From NCBI GenBank assembly GCA_943788025.1, contig CALSOR010000004.1, positions 186,001 to 250,000 of the forward strand: a DNA stretch of 64,000 bases, read 5' to 3'. The DNA is from JABAAE01 sp905480545 (GTDB taxonomy: Bacteria > Planctomycetota > Planctomycetia > Pirellulales > Pirellulaceae). Of the stretch, positions 56,411 through 64,000 are shown piece by piece. A program made the translations under genes and the position numbers. The notes beneath the pieces are model-generated. The model had not been told where the DNA came from. It searched no databases and saw only the letters and a list, made by a program, of their open reading frames with translations. Within the stretch, counting starts at the first letter, position 1. Every line of letters begins with the position of its first letter.

Positions 56411-57307
56411 AACCCGGAACAGAAGTCGCAGCAATTGCGGCGACTCTGCTTCTTTTGCTCCTCCGATTCTCTTTTGAGATTCGCAACTGAGCCGTCGAAC
56501 CGAACTAATTCTGCGGGTTCCGAAAAACACTACCAAACGAAGTACAATCCGTCTTCTCCAGCGTTTCAGATCGTTTCCAATACGAAGATACGTAGCAAAA
56601 TACGTCGAGGAGAATTAAGCGAAAGCGGCAGTGGATGCTCCATCCACTCGACTGCTAGTGTGTTTCAGTGAATTCAAATTCGCATGATACGAAGGCCTCT
56701 GCTCAGGCCCACCGGTTATCGATCGAGACGAATCACGCACGTTTATAAAAAAGCATTGCCTGGTGCTCAAACGCGCCTACCTGCAAATTATCTTTTCAAA
56801 AAAGTGACTTGTCCGACGACCGCCCAAACGGCTAGAAAAACAACGCCAACGACTGTGTGTAGAAAATCGATAGTCATAAGATGAGAGTCCTTCAAAGATC
56901 TCTCTTCCGTGGTAGGTGGTGGGCATCCTTGTACATTCCGTTTCCTTTCCGACGACGCGGCCGGATTCAACTCTGAGTAAGCATTTCCGATGCGAAGGTT
57001 ATCGTCAACACATTAAATTTTTGTTTTAAGAACAAAGGAGTCAGGCAATTTTTTTAGATCTTAGAAGCCTTTACGATTGCGAAACAAACGCGGTCTCCAA
57101 GATCTCTATTGACCACCGAAATTCTATATTCAGTCGTTACAATCAGGATAAACTACTTATCCACCACCACTTCCGTCCCACACTTTTCTGATTAGCCAAA
57201 CCCTATTTCTTATCTCTATTAAACGAATCAAAATGTTTAGACAGAAACCGATCGACGACAATTGATCGGTCGAACGAAAACAAACAGAATGGGAACGGAA
57301 CGAAAAC
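56411..57307. other. 900-base intergenic region with one possible small gene and an inverted repeat
   Basis: Apart from the small frame at 56788-56877, no gene is recognised. An inverted repeat ACCGATC-N10-GATCGGT lies at 57247-57270, 37 bases before the Hsp70 start, and is a candidate operator. It does not match CIRCE. Confidence 0.45.
56788..56877 (-). CDS. Possible 29-residue membrane miniprotein
   Basis: From the ATG at 56877, MTIDFLHTVVGVVFLAVWAV then VGQVTFLKR, a single predicted membrane helix with a basic end. GAAGGA lies 10 bases upstream and the frame ends in TAA. Small single-helix proteins of this type are often missed by gene callers. Whether it is expressed is unknown. Confidence 0.4.
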   Translation of the reverse strand: MTIDFLHTVVGVVFLAVWAVVGQVTFLKR

Positions 57308-58840
57308 ATGACGGAAAGCGAATTGGCAGTAGGCATCGACCTCGGTACGACCTATTCAGCAGTTGCGTTCCTAGACAACTCGGGACGCCCGCAAACGCTT
57401 ATCAATGCCGAGGGTGACAAGCTAACGCCCAGTACGATGCTATTTGATGGGCAAAGCGTAATCGTCGGCAAAGAAGCGGTCAAAGCGCTGGGGACCGATT
57501 ACGAAAATATTGCGGATCTGCCGAAACGCGACCTCGGCGAGCGTGCTTATCATAAGCCCCTCGGTGGGCGCCAGTATCCGCCAGAAGCGTTACAAGCATG
57601 GATTCTGAAAAAGCTTCGTCGTGATGCCGAACGACAAATTGGAACTTTTACCAAAGCCGTCATCACCGTTCCCGCGTACTTTGACGAGGTCCGCCGGAAG
57701 GCAACAATGGATGCCGGCTATATGGCTGGTCTTGAAGTAATCGATATCATTAATGAGCCTACGGCCGCGGCGATCGCATTCGGTGTCCAGCAAGGGTTCT
57801 TGAACGAAAAAGGAACGACCGAAACCAAACGACGGATTTTAGTTTACGATTTGGGTGGTGGAACATTCGATGTCACCGTCATGGAAATCGAGGGGGATCA
57901 ATACAGAGCGATAGCAACCGACGGCGATATGCGTCTTGGTGGTCACGACTGGGACCAGCGGTTGGTCGATTACATCGCAGAAGACATCATTCGGACCGAC
58001 GGATTTGATCCGCGTGATGACCCGAACGTAGCAGGAAAACTCTGGCGTGAATGCGAGGACGCAAAACGGACTTTAACCGTCCGCGAAAAAGCCAATATAT
58101 CAATCGAATTGAACGGGAAACTTTTCAAGATCGAAGTCACTCGTGAGAAGTTCGAAACCTTAAGCCGCGATCTTCTTGACCGAACGATCTTCACCACCAA
58201 GCAGGCCGTTCAACAAGCTCAACTGACGTGGGACGAACTCGATATGATCCTGTTGGTTGGTGGATCGACACGAATGCCCAGCATTTCGGCCGAACTGCTT
58301 CGGGTCTCCGGAAAGCAGCCGCAGCAGTCGATTTCTCCTGACGAAGCCGTTGCACACGGTGCGGCCATTCGAGCCGGTTTGATCCTTGCAAACAAGAGAG
58401 GCAAGACCACTGAAATCACAATTAAAAATGTGAATTCACACAGTTTGGGTGTCGTTGGGATCGACTCAAAAACAAAGCGACCTCGCAACGGCATCGTGAT
58501 CCCTAGAAATACGCCTTTACCGGTGGTCGCAAAACGCCTGTTCCTCACTAACAAACCCAACCAGCAATCGATCCTGGTTCAAATCGTTGAAGGAGAGAGC
58601 AACAATCCGGATGATTGCTCGCAAATTGGAAAATGCACCGTAGCAAAAATGCCCGCCAATCTTCCGGCCAAAACCCCTATCGAAGTTCGCTTTAAGTATG
58701 AGGAGAATGGTCGCTTGACGGTAACGGTTCAGGTTCGCGGCAGCAACAACCGGCTGAAACATGAATTAAAACGTGAGAATTCCCTGACACTGGAACAGCT
58801 GCAGGGCTGGAAGGAGTTCATTGAGCAGAGCTCGGTCTGA
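57308..58840 (+). CDS. Short Hsp70 (DnaK-like chaperone) without a lid domain
   Basis: 510 residues against about 640 for DnaK. The ATPase domain is complete: VGIDLGTTYSAVAFLD, DIINEPTAAAIAFGV, VYDLGGGTFDVTVMEI and LLVGGSTRMPSISAELLR. The beta substrate-binding domain follows (SLGVVGIDSKTKRPRNGIVI ... KRLFLTNKPNQQSILVQIV) and the protein ends near LQGWKEFIEQSSV. The helical lid and the EEVD-like tail are absent. No grpE or dnaJ is adjacent, so it is probably a paralogue beside the main DnaK. A helper or regulatory role is likely; see also the inverted repeat upstream. Confidence 0.9.
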   Translation: MTESELAVGIDLGTTYSAVAFLDNSGRPQTLINAEGDKLTPSTMLFDGQSVIVGKEAVKALGTDYENIADLPKRDLGERAYHKPLGGRQYPPEALQAWILKKLRRDAERQIGTFTKAVITVPAYFDEVRRKATMDAGYMAGLEVIDIINEPTAAAIAFGVQQGFLNEKGTTETKRRILVYDLGGGTFDVTVMEIEGDQYRAIATDGDMRLGGHDWDQRLVDYIAEDIIRTDGFDPRDDPNVAGKLWRECEDAKRTLTVREKANISIELNGKLFKIEVTREKFETLSRDLLDRTIFTTKQAVQQAQLTWDELDMILLVGGSTRMPSISAELLRVSGKQPQQSISPDEAVAHGAAIRAGLILANKRGKTTEITIKNVNSHSLGVVGIDSKTKRPRNGIVIPRNTPLPVVAKRLFLTNKPNQQSILVQIVEGESNNPDDCSQIGKCTVAKMPANLPAKTPIEVRFKYEENGRLTVTVQVRGSNNRLKHELKRENSLTLEQLQGWKEFIEQSSV

Positions 58841-58993
58841 ATCAAAACTTTCGCGATTGAGATTAGCTGCACGGTATCTACCTGACACCGAATGGAGCAC
58901 GACGATTGCCTCCGGCGATGTTCTTCCGCACAACAACGCCAAGAACTGCTAGAATTGGCAACTTCTCCTTAAAAACTCTTTCACATAATAAAG

Positions 58994-60523
58994 ATGCCTG
59001 GATTTATTCACCTGAATTCTGACGACAATATCGTTGTCACCACTCGAACTGTTTCCGCAAACGAAAAGATGCAGGTCGGAAATGCTGAAATCACCTGCTC
59101 TCAGGATGTCAAGATCGGGCACAAAATTGCAACCGAAGCTATCGCGATCGGTACTCCAGTTCGTAAATTTGGTCAGGTGATTGGATACGCCTCGTCTGAA
59201 ATCAAGGTAGGCGACTGGGTCCATTCCCACAATTTGCAAAATGGAAATATCGTATTACAGCACGAAAAAGCCTGTGTCATTCCCGATGTCTTACGAAATG
59301 AAGCGGCCCTGTCATTCAAGGGTTATCGCCGCGCCAATGACAAAATAGGCACACGCAACTACATCGCTGTGATTTCAACGGTGAACTGCTCAGCAACGGT
59401 CAGCAAATTTGTTGCGAGACACTTTTCCGCCGAGCGACTGGCAGCGTATCCCAACGTCGACGGCGTGATTGCGTTAACGCATGAGACGGGCTGCGGGATG
59501 AAACATCAGGGTACCAAACACCAGATGCTCAATCGAGTCATGGGCGGTTTTGCAAAACATGCGAACGTTGGGGCGTACCTGATCATCGGATTGGGTTGCG
59601 AGCAAGCAACACCCGGAACGTTAATGATCGACCAAAACCTTGTTCAAATCGGTGGACAAAACCAAAATGAAACACCCGTTTTTTCCATGCAAGATCTGGG
59701 CGGAACCAAAAAAACGATTAACGCAGCGATCCAGCGCGTTGAGGAATTGCTACCGATAGCCAACGATATTCAGCGGACCGAAGCCCCGCTATCTGAAATC
59801 ATTCTCGGAACCGAGTGCGGAGGATCTGATGGTAACTCGGGCGTTACCGCGAACCCAGCGCTTGGGATTACCTCAGATTTGATCGTGGCCCATGGCGGAA
59901 CAAGCATCCTGGCCGAAACATCGGAAATTTATGGTGCAGAACATTTGCTAACTCGCCGCGCTCGAACGCCCGCCGTCGCCGATAAACTGCTGGAGTTGAT
60001 CGAATGGTGGAAGTGGTACGTCGGTATTTTTGGAGAAGAACTTGACAACAATCCCTCCATCGGAAACAAGGAAGGTGGCTTGACGACGATTACGGAGAAG
60101 TCGCTGGGAGCAATTGCGAAAGCCGGTTCAACCACTCTCGAAGCAGTTTACGATTATGCAGAACCGGTTACCACAAAAGGAATGGTGATCATGGACTCGC
60201 CCGGTTTTGACCCCCCAAGCGTAACAGGGATGGTTGCAGGCGGTGCGAACGTCGTATGCTTTACCACCGGTCGCGGAAGTTGCTTTGGTTGCAAACCCGT
60301 TCCAACCATAAAGATTGCCTCGAACACGCCAATGTACGAGAGAATGGTTGACGACATGGACATCAATGCTGGAAAAATTCTTGACGGTGAAACCGTTGAG
60401 AATGTTGGACGCGAAATCCTGGACGAAATCATACTAGTCGCCGGCGGCAAGAAAACCAAAAGTGAACTGAATGGATTCGGCGACGAAGAATTCCTTCCGT
60501 GGACGGTCGGACCTGTTCTTTAA
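58994..60523 (+). CDS. UxaA-family altronate/sugar-acid dehydratase
   Basis: 509 residues. An N-terminal SAF domain (residues about 1-75) is fused to the catalytic part, as in UxaA. Signatures: KIGTRNYIAVISTVNCSATV, THETGCGMKHQGTK, ILGTECGGSDGNSGVTANP and FTTGRGSCFGCKPVPTIKI. The family needs iron and removes water from altronate, galactarate or related acids. GarD-type enzymes also belong here, so the exact substrate is open. No uxaBC or uxuAB neighbours. Converges on the anti-sigma gene with 75 bases between. Confidence 0.9.
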   Translation: MPGFIHLNSDDNIVVTTRTVSANEKMQVGNAEITCSQDVKIGHKIATEAIAIGTPVRKFGQVIGYASSEIKVGDWVHSHNLQNGNIVLQHEKACVIPDVLRNEAALSFKGYRRANDKIGTRNYIAVISTVNCSATVSKFVARHFSAERLAAYPNVDGVIALTHETGCGMKHQGTKHQMLNRVMGGFAKHANVGAYLIIGLGCEQATPGTLMIDQNLVQIGGQNQNETPVFSMQDLGGTKKTINAAIQRVEELLPIANDIQRTEAPLSEIILGTECGGSDGNSGVTANPALGITSDLIVAHGGTSILAETSEIYGAEHLLTRRARTPAVADKLLELIEWWKWYVGIFGEELDNNPSIGNKEGGLTTITEKSLGAIAKAGSTTLEAVYDYAEPVTTKGMVIMDSPGFDPPSVTGMVAGGANVVCFTTGRGSCFGCKPVPTIKIASNTPMYERMVDDMDINAGKILDGETVENVGREILDEIILVAGGKKTKSELNGFGDEEFLPWTVGPVL

Positions 60524-60598
60524 ATCCGTCTTCCCGTCCAATCCAAAAGTCAACGTATTCACACAACCGATCAGATCGCTTTTTGGCAGGGGCAAAAA

Positions 60599-62125
60599 CT
60601 ACGCCCCATCCAACTTTTTCTTGGGTCTTGCGGAACTCTTGGGTTTTGCGGAACTCTTGGGTTTTGCGGAACCCTCTTCATTGTCAGATTTCGATTCTTT
60701 GTTGATCAATTCAGTCAAGTCCTCCTCAGGAATCGATCGTTGAAACAGAGTTTGACGAAACGCCTTAATCAACAACTCTTTGCGTCTTGGTGCATCGACA
60801 GACTTCAGTGAGTTTCGCTGCTTGCCGTTGAGACCATTGTCATAGAACTCGAATAAATCCGAGTCTTTGACACGAAACAATGCGATTCCAATCCACATCT
60901 GAACCACTTCAGCCTGAACCTCTTCGGAAAGCCACGACAATTTTTCTTTTGATTCTTCCGAAAGTCCAGCAATGAACTTTTTGATATTTTCTTCATTTGA
61001 AATTCTGGGAGGCGAAATCCGGACGCCGCGACGCCCCTCCATCATCAAGATTGCACGATAATGATGTTCGGTCGGAGCGGCATCCAATTTTGCCTCGATT
61101 TCACTGATCCGTTCGGGCGTTGAGTTGCTCATCAGATGCTCAAGGACGCGCATCATATACGAATTGGACCAATCATTTGCAATTCGATTAATCAACGCAA
61201 CATCTTTGGGAGAAGGCGAAATCGCGGGGACATCGGATGAAAAACTACGTGAATATCGATCCTCGAAGTCCTTTTCCTCCATCCGTTTGATTTCTGCAAC
61301 CCGCTCAGCCGGCGACAAATCCATAATCGTATCAATTACTTCTTGACCACGATAACCTTTGTTACGGAGCCATTCCCGAAACTTCCGCAACGACGTGAAA
61401 AGCGAATCGCTATTAGGATGATTCGTGATTTGTTGATGAAATTTGCGGAGGCTTTCGGCCTGAGAAGGACCGCCATCCCCACTCTCCAAATTCTCAAATT
61501 GTCGCTGCCTATAGAGTAGGTCTTGCATTTTTTCATCGCTAATCGGGCCCGATGATTTAACGGAACTCACCAATTGGACTGAAGAATCCTGTTCGGAATC
61601 AGCTTCTTCAACATCCGACTCGTCGAAATCGAAAAATACAGTTTCTGTCTCTACCAGCAACTCAAGGAATTTCATCGCCCCTTCAACATCTAATTCCGCG
61701 TTTACACTCCTATAGAGCTCCAGATTTTCGTAAATCGGAATGTCGTCCAAGGTTTGCCGATTATTGGCGTTCAAATCCTTCTGCGTATTCCAATAACCAA
61801 AATAGAACGCCGCGATCGGCACCAGCATCAATACAACTACGGCAATGAAACGCAACCAACGTATCGGTGCCGCCCGAGGTGAGGTTGGCGCTGACGCCTT
61901 AAGGGCCACCATCTCAATCGTGCTTTGAGTAAACGATTCAGACGCAACGACAGGCGGAAGTGCATCGAGCAAATCCCATGTCCGTTGCAATTCGGCTAAC
62001 TCGCCGCGATACTCCTTGTCACTTGCCAGTCGCCCTTCAATCTCAGCACGCTCGTCGGTAGTGAGCTCACCATCCAAGTAGGCGACCAATTCAGGAAACT
62101 TCGCGTTTGTATCGTTATCACTCAT
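60599..62125 (-). CDS. Large membrane anti-sigma factor-like protein
   Basis: 508 residues from the ATG at 62125 (MSDNDTNAKF), overlapping the sigma gene stop by 8 bases. The N-terminus has the zinc-less anti-sigma fold of planctomycete type (LVAYLDGELTTDERAEIEGRL). A membrane helix lies near residues 97-117 (FIAVVVLMLVPIAAFYFGYW). The external part of about 390 residues is helical and charged and ends in an 18-nt in-frame repeat coding SAKPKS. It presumably holds the sigma factor at the membrane until a signal releases it. Confidence 0.8.
   Translation of the reverse strand: MSDNDTNAKFPELVAYLDGELTTDERAEIEGRLASDKEYRGELAELQRTWDLLDALPPVVASESFTQSTIEMVALKASAPTSPRAAPIRWLRFIAVVVLMLVPIAAFYFGYWNTQKDLNANNRQTLDDIPIYENLELYRSVNAELDVEGAMKFLELLVETETVFFDFDESDVEEADSEQDSSVQLVSSVKSSGPISDEKMQDLLYRQRQFENLESGDGGPSQAESLRKFHQQITNHPNSDSLFTSLRKFREWLRNKGYRGQEVIDTIMDLSPAERVAEIKRMEEKDFEDRYSRSFSSDVPAISPSPKDVALINRIANDWSNSYMMRVLEHLMSNSTPERISEIEAKLDAAPTEHHYRAILMMEGRRGVRISPPRISNEENIKKFIAGLSEESKEKLSWLSEEVQAEVVQMWIGIALFRVKDSDLFEFYDNGLNGKQRNSLKSVDAPRRKELLIKAFRQTLFQRSIPEEDLTELINKESKSDNEEGSAKPKSSAKPKSSARPKKKLDGA
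60617..60671. repeat. Three 18-nt repeats at the end of the anti-sigma gene
   Basis: The unit TTGGGTTTTGCGGAACTC is repeated about three times on the plus strand, coding Ser-Ala-Lys-Pro-Lys-Ser on the minus strand. It lengthens the basic C-terminal tail of the protein. Confidence 0.9.
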
Positions 62126-62798
62126 TTTCTTTATCAAACGATCCTCGATAGGATTCTGGTAAATGTCCCGACTGAAAATAGGGGTCCAAAGCCGTTTTTA
62201 AGCTTGTTCGAGCTCGTGACAATAGCGATTTGACGGCTTGTAAAGACAAATCCATCGTCTCTGCAATCTCTTGGTAGCTCATGTTTTCAAATTTTGAGAG
62301 CAGCAACGCCATCTTTTGACGCTCATTCAAAGCGGTATCAATAGCGGCGCGAACCACTTCACCCAACTCACGACTGTCTAATTGCCGGCTGGGCATCAAT
62401 CCGCTGGCATCTTTTGCCATCGTCTCGAGAGATTGAACCCCATTCTCACTGTTGGGTGTTGGATTCAAATTAATTTCTTTTCTTCGCGACCGATTTCGCA
62501 GCGCATTATTGGCAACATTGTTTGCGATAGTAAAAAACCAAGTCGAGAATTTCGCGCCGGGAATATAGGTTTTGCGAGAACGATAAACACGGAGGAAGAC
62601 TTCCTGTGCCAAGTCCTGTGCTTGATCTTTATTCCGAACCAGATGCTCCATGACGTGCAAAAGCCTGTTTTGATATCTCCGCGTAAGCTCCTCGAAGGCT
62701 TCAGCATGATCAGCTTGAACCTGCAACATCAAACGCACATCCGGATCAATCGATTCGTAATACTGCGACTTCTTGATGGTGGAATCGGAAAGTGTCAC
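62118..62798 (-). CDS. ECF-family RNA polymerase sigma factor
   Basis: 226 residues. Region 2 begins HAEAFEELTRRYQNRLLHVM, with DQAQDLAQEVFLRVYRSR and FSTWFFTIANNVANNALR. Region 4 holds ALLLSKFENMSYQEIAETMD and LQAVKSLLSRARTSLK. A linker of about 45 residues separates the two. It is translationally coupled to the anti-sigma gene (overlap). No clear autoregulated ECF promoter is visible upstream. Confidence 0.93.
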   Translation of the reverse strand: MTLSDSTIKKSQYYESIDPDVRLMLQVQADHAEAFEELTRRYQNRLLHVMEHLVRNKDQAQDLAQEVFLRVYRSRKTYIPGAKFSTWFFTIANNVANNALRNRSRRKEINLNPTPNSENGVQSLETMAKDASGLMPSRQLDSRELGEVVRAAIDTALNERQKMALLLSKFENMSYQEIAETMDLSLQAVKSLLSRARTSLKTALDPYFQSGHLPESYRGSFDKENE

Positions 62799-63631
62799 TT
62801 GGTATAAATCGGCCTGATATGGAAAAAGTGAATCGAGAGCTTATTTGATCATTGCCTGGCTTCATTCCGGGTCACCGACATCGGTGCTTCGGGATTGTTT
62901 GACGGTAAATTCTTCAATCAACTTTTGGGGAGAGCGTTACCCCGCTCAGAACTGATATCTGAATTATTCTCTTGTCGAACATCCTGCGCCTAGTGGCAAA
63001 ACGCTTGTCGTTCCGCCACCATTCCGAGGTTGGCATTGCTGTCACCCCGGATTTCGGCAGTTCATGTATCGGATTCTCTCAATGAGCGCAGCACCCATTG
63101 TTACTTAAACCAGTGTTTGGTGCGAGCAAGTCGGGAAAAGAACCTGATTTCCAAAAAAATCTCGAAAAAAGTAAAACTATTTCCGCCGCAAAAGCACCGT
63201 TTTCAACTCCGTTTTAGGCGGTCAAATCACTACGACTGTCAGAGTCAGACCTTCACAATTACCTGAAACTTCCCGACCGCTACAAACCTTAAACTTTAAC
63301 TACCACCCGCTCCTTGCGTTGATGATTCTAGGTTAAAGCAGTCATTCAGCCTTTGCCGATATCAAGCCATGTGGCAAATGATCAAACTCACTTGCCGCAA
63401 AGAAATGTTTTTGGACTACTTGGACGCAATAGGGATTTGCGGACTGGTTCAAAATTTTTGTTTCAGATGTTTCGGAAGAATCCATCCCGATAAAAATTCC
63501 CGCCACTAAAATGGTTCTCCTTTACAAAAGAGAGCCGGGCCCGGCACACGATCTTTGCGTTAGTTGCCAGGGTAACTAGCGCGTCGGGAAGGAAGTTTTA
63601 CGAAACGGAATCGCTAAAGGAGACTTAGCAA
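62799..63631. other. 830-base region upstream of the Cys-rich gene
   Basis: No gene recognised. Its left part should carry the sigma factor promoter. Its right part holds a perfect 12-base palindrome (GCCGGGCCCGGC, 63534-63545) and the hairpin listed at 63557. Confidence 0.45.
63557..63582 (+). promoter_or_regulatory. Hairpin in the leader of the Cys-rich gene
   Basis: GCGTTAGTTGCC and GGTAACTAGCGC pair over 12 bases with two G-U pairs and a two-base loop. It ends 50 bases before the start codon, so it could be an mRNA leader structure or protein-binding site. Confidence 0.5.
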
Positions 63632-64000
63632 ATGAAATCTAAAGTGACTTTCGCTGCAATCGCTCTATGCTTTGCAGTCAGTTCACAAAGCTTCGGTTTT
63701 GACTTGCTCGATCGAATGCTTGGTGGAAGTGGTTGTGGATGCGACACATCGTGTTGCGGTACCCCAGAACCGTCGTGTGGTTGTGACGGAATCGGTATCA
63801 TCCGAGGCCGTTTCTTCAATCGTGGATGTGACGCAGGTTGCGACACAGGATGTGCAGCTGCTCCCGCAGCTGCAGCATGTGACTCGGGCTGCGACTCAGG
63901 TTGTGGGCTAATGGGACGTCGTTCAGCTTGTCGTCCAAGAATCTTAAGTTTTGACATGAAGTGCATTAGCATTCCTGTCTTGATTCCAAAGATCACTCTT
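63632..64000 (+). CDS. Secreted Cys-rich protein, cut by the window end
   Basis: 123 codons are seen, with no stop. The start is the ATG at 63632 with AAAGGAG 9 bases upstream. A signal peptide (MKSKVTFAAIALCFAVSSQS) is followed by a region with very many Cys: GCGCDTSCCG, PSCGCDG, GCDAGCDTGC and CDSGCDSGCG. Then comes a basic stretch (MGRRSACRPR). Such Gly/Cys-rich proteins are typical planctomycete cell-envelope proteins, thought to be disulfide-linked. The end of the gene is outside the window. Confidence 0.75.
   Translation, partial: MKSKVTFAAIALCFAVSSQSFGFDLLDRMLGGSGCGCDTSCCGTPEPSCGCDGIGIIRGRFFNRGCDAGCDTGCAAAPAAAACDSGCDSGCGLMGRRSACRPRILSFDMKCISIPVLIPKITL

Noticed and set aside
1..64000. 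tRNA, rRNA and CRISPR arrays
   Set aside because: The gaps were read for cloverleaf arms, rRNA landmarks and evenly spaced repeats; none was found. The tandem repeats lack spacers.

Overview
The window looks like a chromosomal segment of a marine-type planctomycete, most likely in or near the Pirellulales. This is inferred from gene content, not from a marker gene. The evidence is two secreted sulfatases, a Tat-exported Gfo/Idh/MocA oxidoreductase, a beta-barrel porin, lipid A genes (lpxD, lpxI), a TadE/TadE/TadG set, paired DUF547 proteins and an ECF sigma factor with a very large anti-sigma partner. Base composition looks moderate, in the mid-40s % GC by eye. No rRNA, tRNA or CRISPR array was recognised.

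Layout. 1-11 kb: a truncated methyltransferase, an O-antigen ligase-like protein, a large lipoprotein, DNA polymerase III delta, an HNH protein, a sulfatase and two secreted proteins of unknown function. 11-16 kb: miaB, then selA and a type I glutamine synthetase on the minus strand. 16-20 kb: a nitrogen block with a type II glutamine synthetase, a divergent porin and an Amt ammonium transporter behind a good sigma-54-like promoter. 20-33 kb: a Gfo/Idh oxidoreductase, lpxD-lpxI, aconitase, glycerate 2-kinase, a small lipoprotein and a membrane glycosyltransferase.

33-38.5 kb is an accessory, decaying region. It holds an IS3-type remnant joined to a cut AlpA-like gene, a zinc-ribbon protein, a 225-nt tandem-repeat gene broken by amber codons and a frameshift, a frameshifted gene of unknown family, and a dead glycosyltransferase. 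38.7-43 kb: an unusual flavoprotein/NapH-like membrane fusion followed by two convergent DUF547 genes. 43-50.6 kb: a sulfatase split by one extra base, the TadE/TadE/TadG cluster, a two-component system and a fatty acid desaturase. 50.8-64 kb: an atypical Nramp protein, an AI-2E-type exporter with a large insert, a glycerophosphodiesterase, a short Hsp70, a UxaA-type dehydratase, the sigma/anti-sigma pair and a Cys-rich secreted protein cut by the window end.

How the genes work together. The clearest functional block is ammonium uptake and assimilation: outer-membrane porin, Amt, GSI and GSII. A second theme is the cell envelope: lipid A, O-antigen, glycosyltransferases, Tad proteins and desaturase. 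A feature running through the whole window is short tandem repeats of 11-18 nt, both between genes and in frame inside them; several contain the core CGAATCG or GAATCG.
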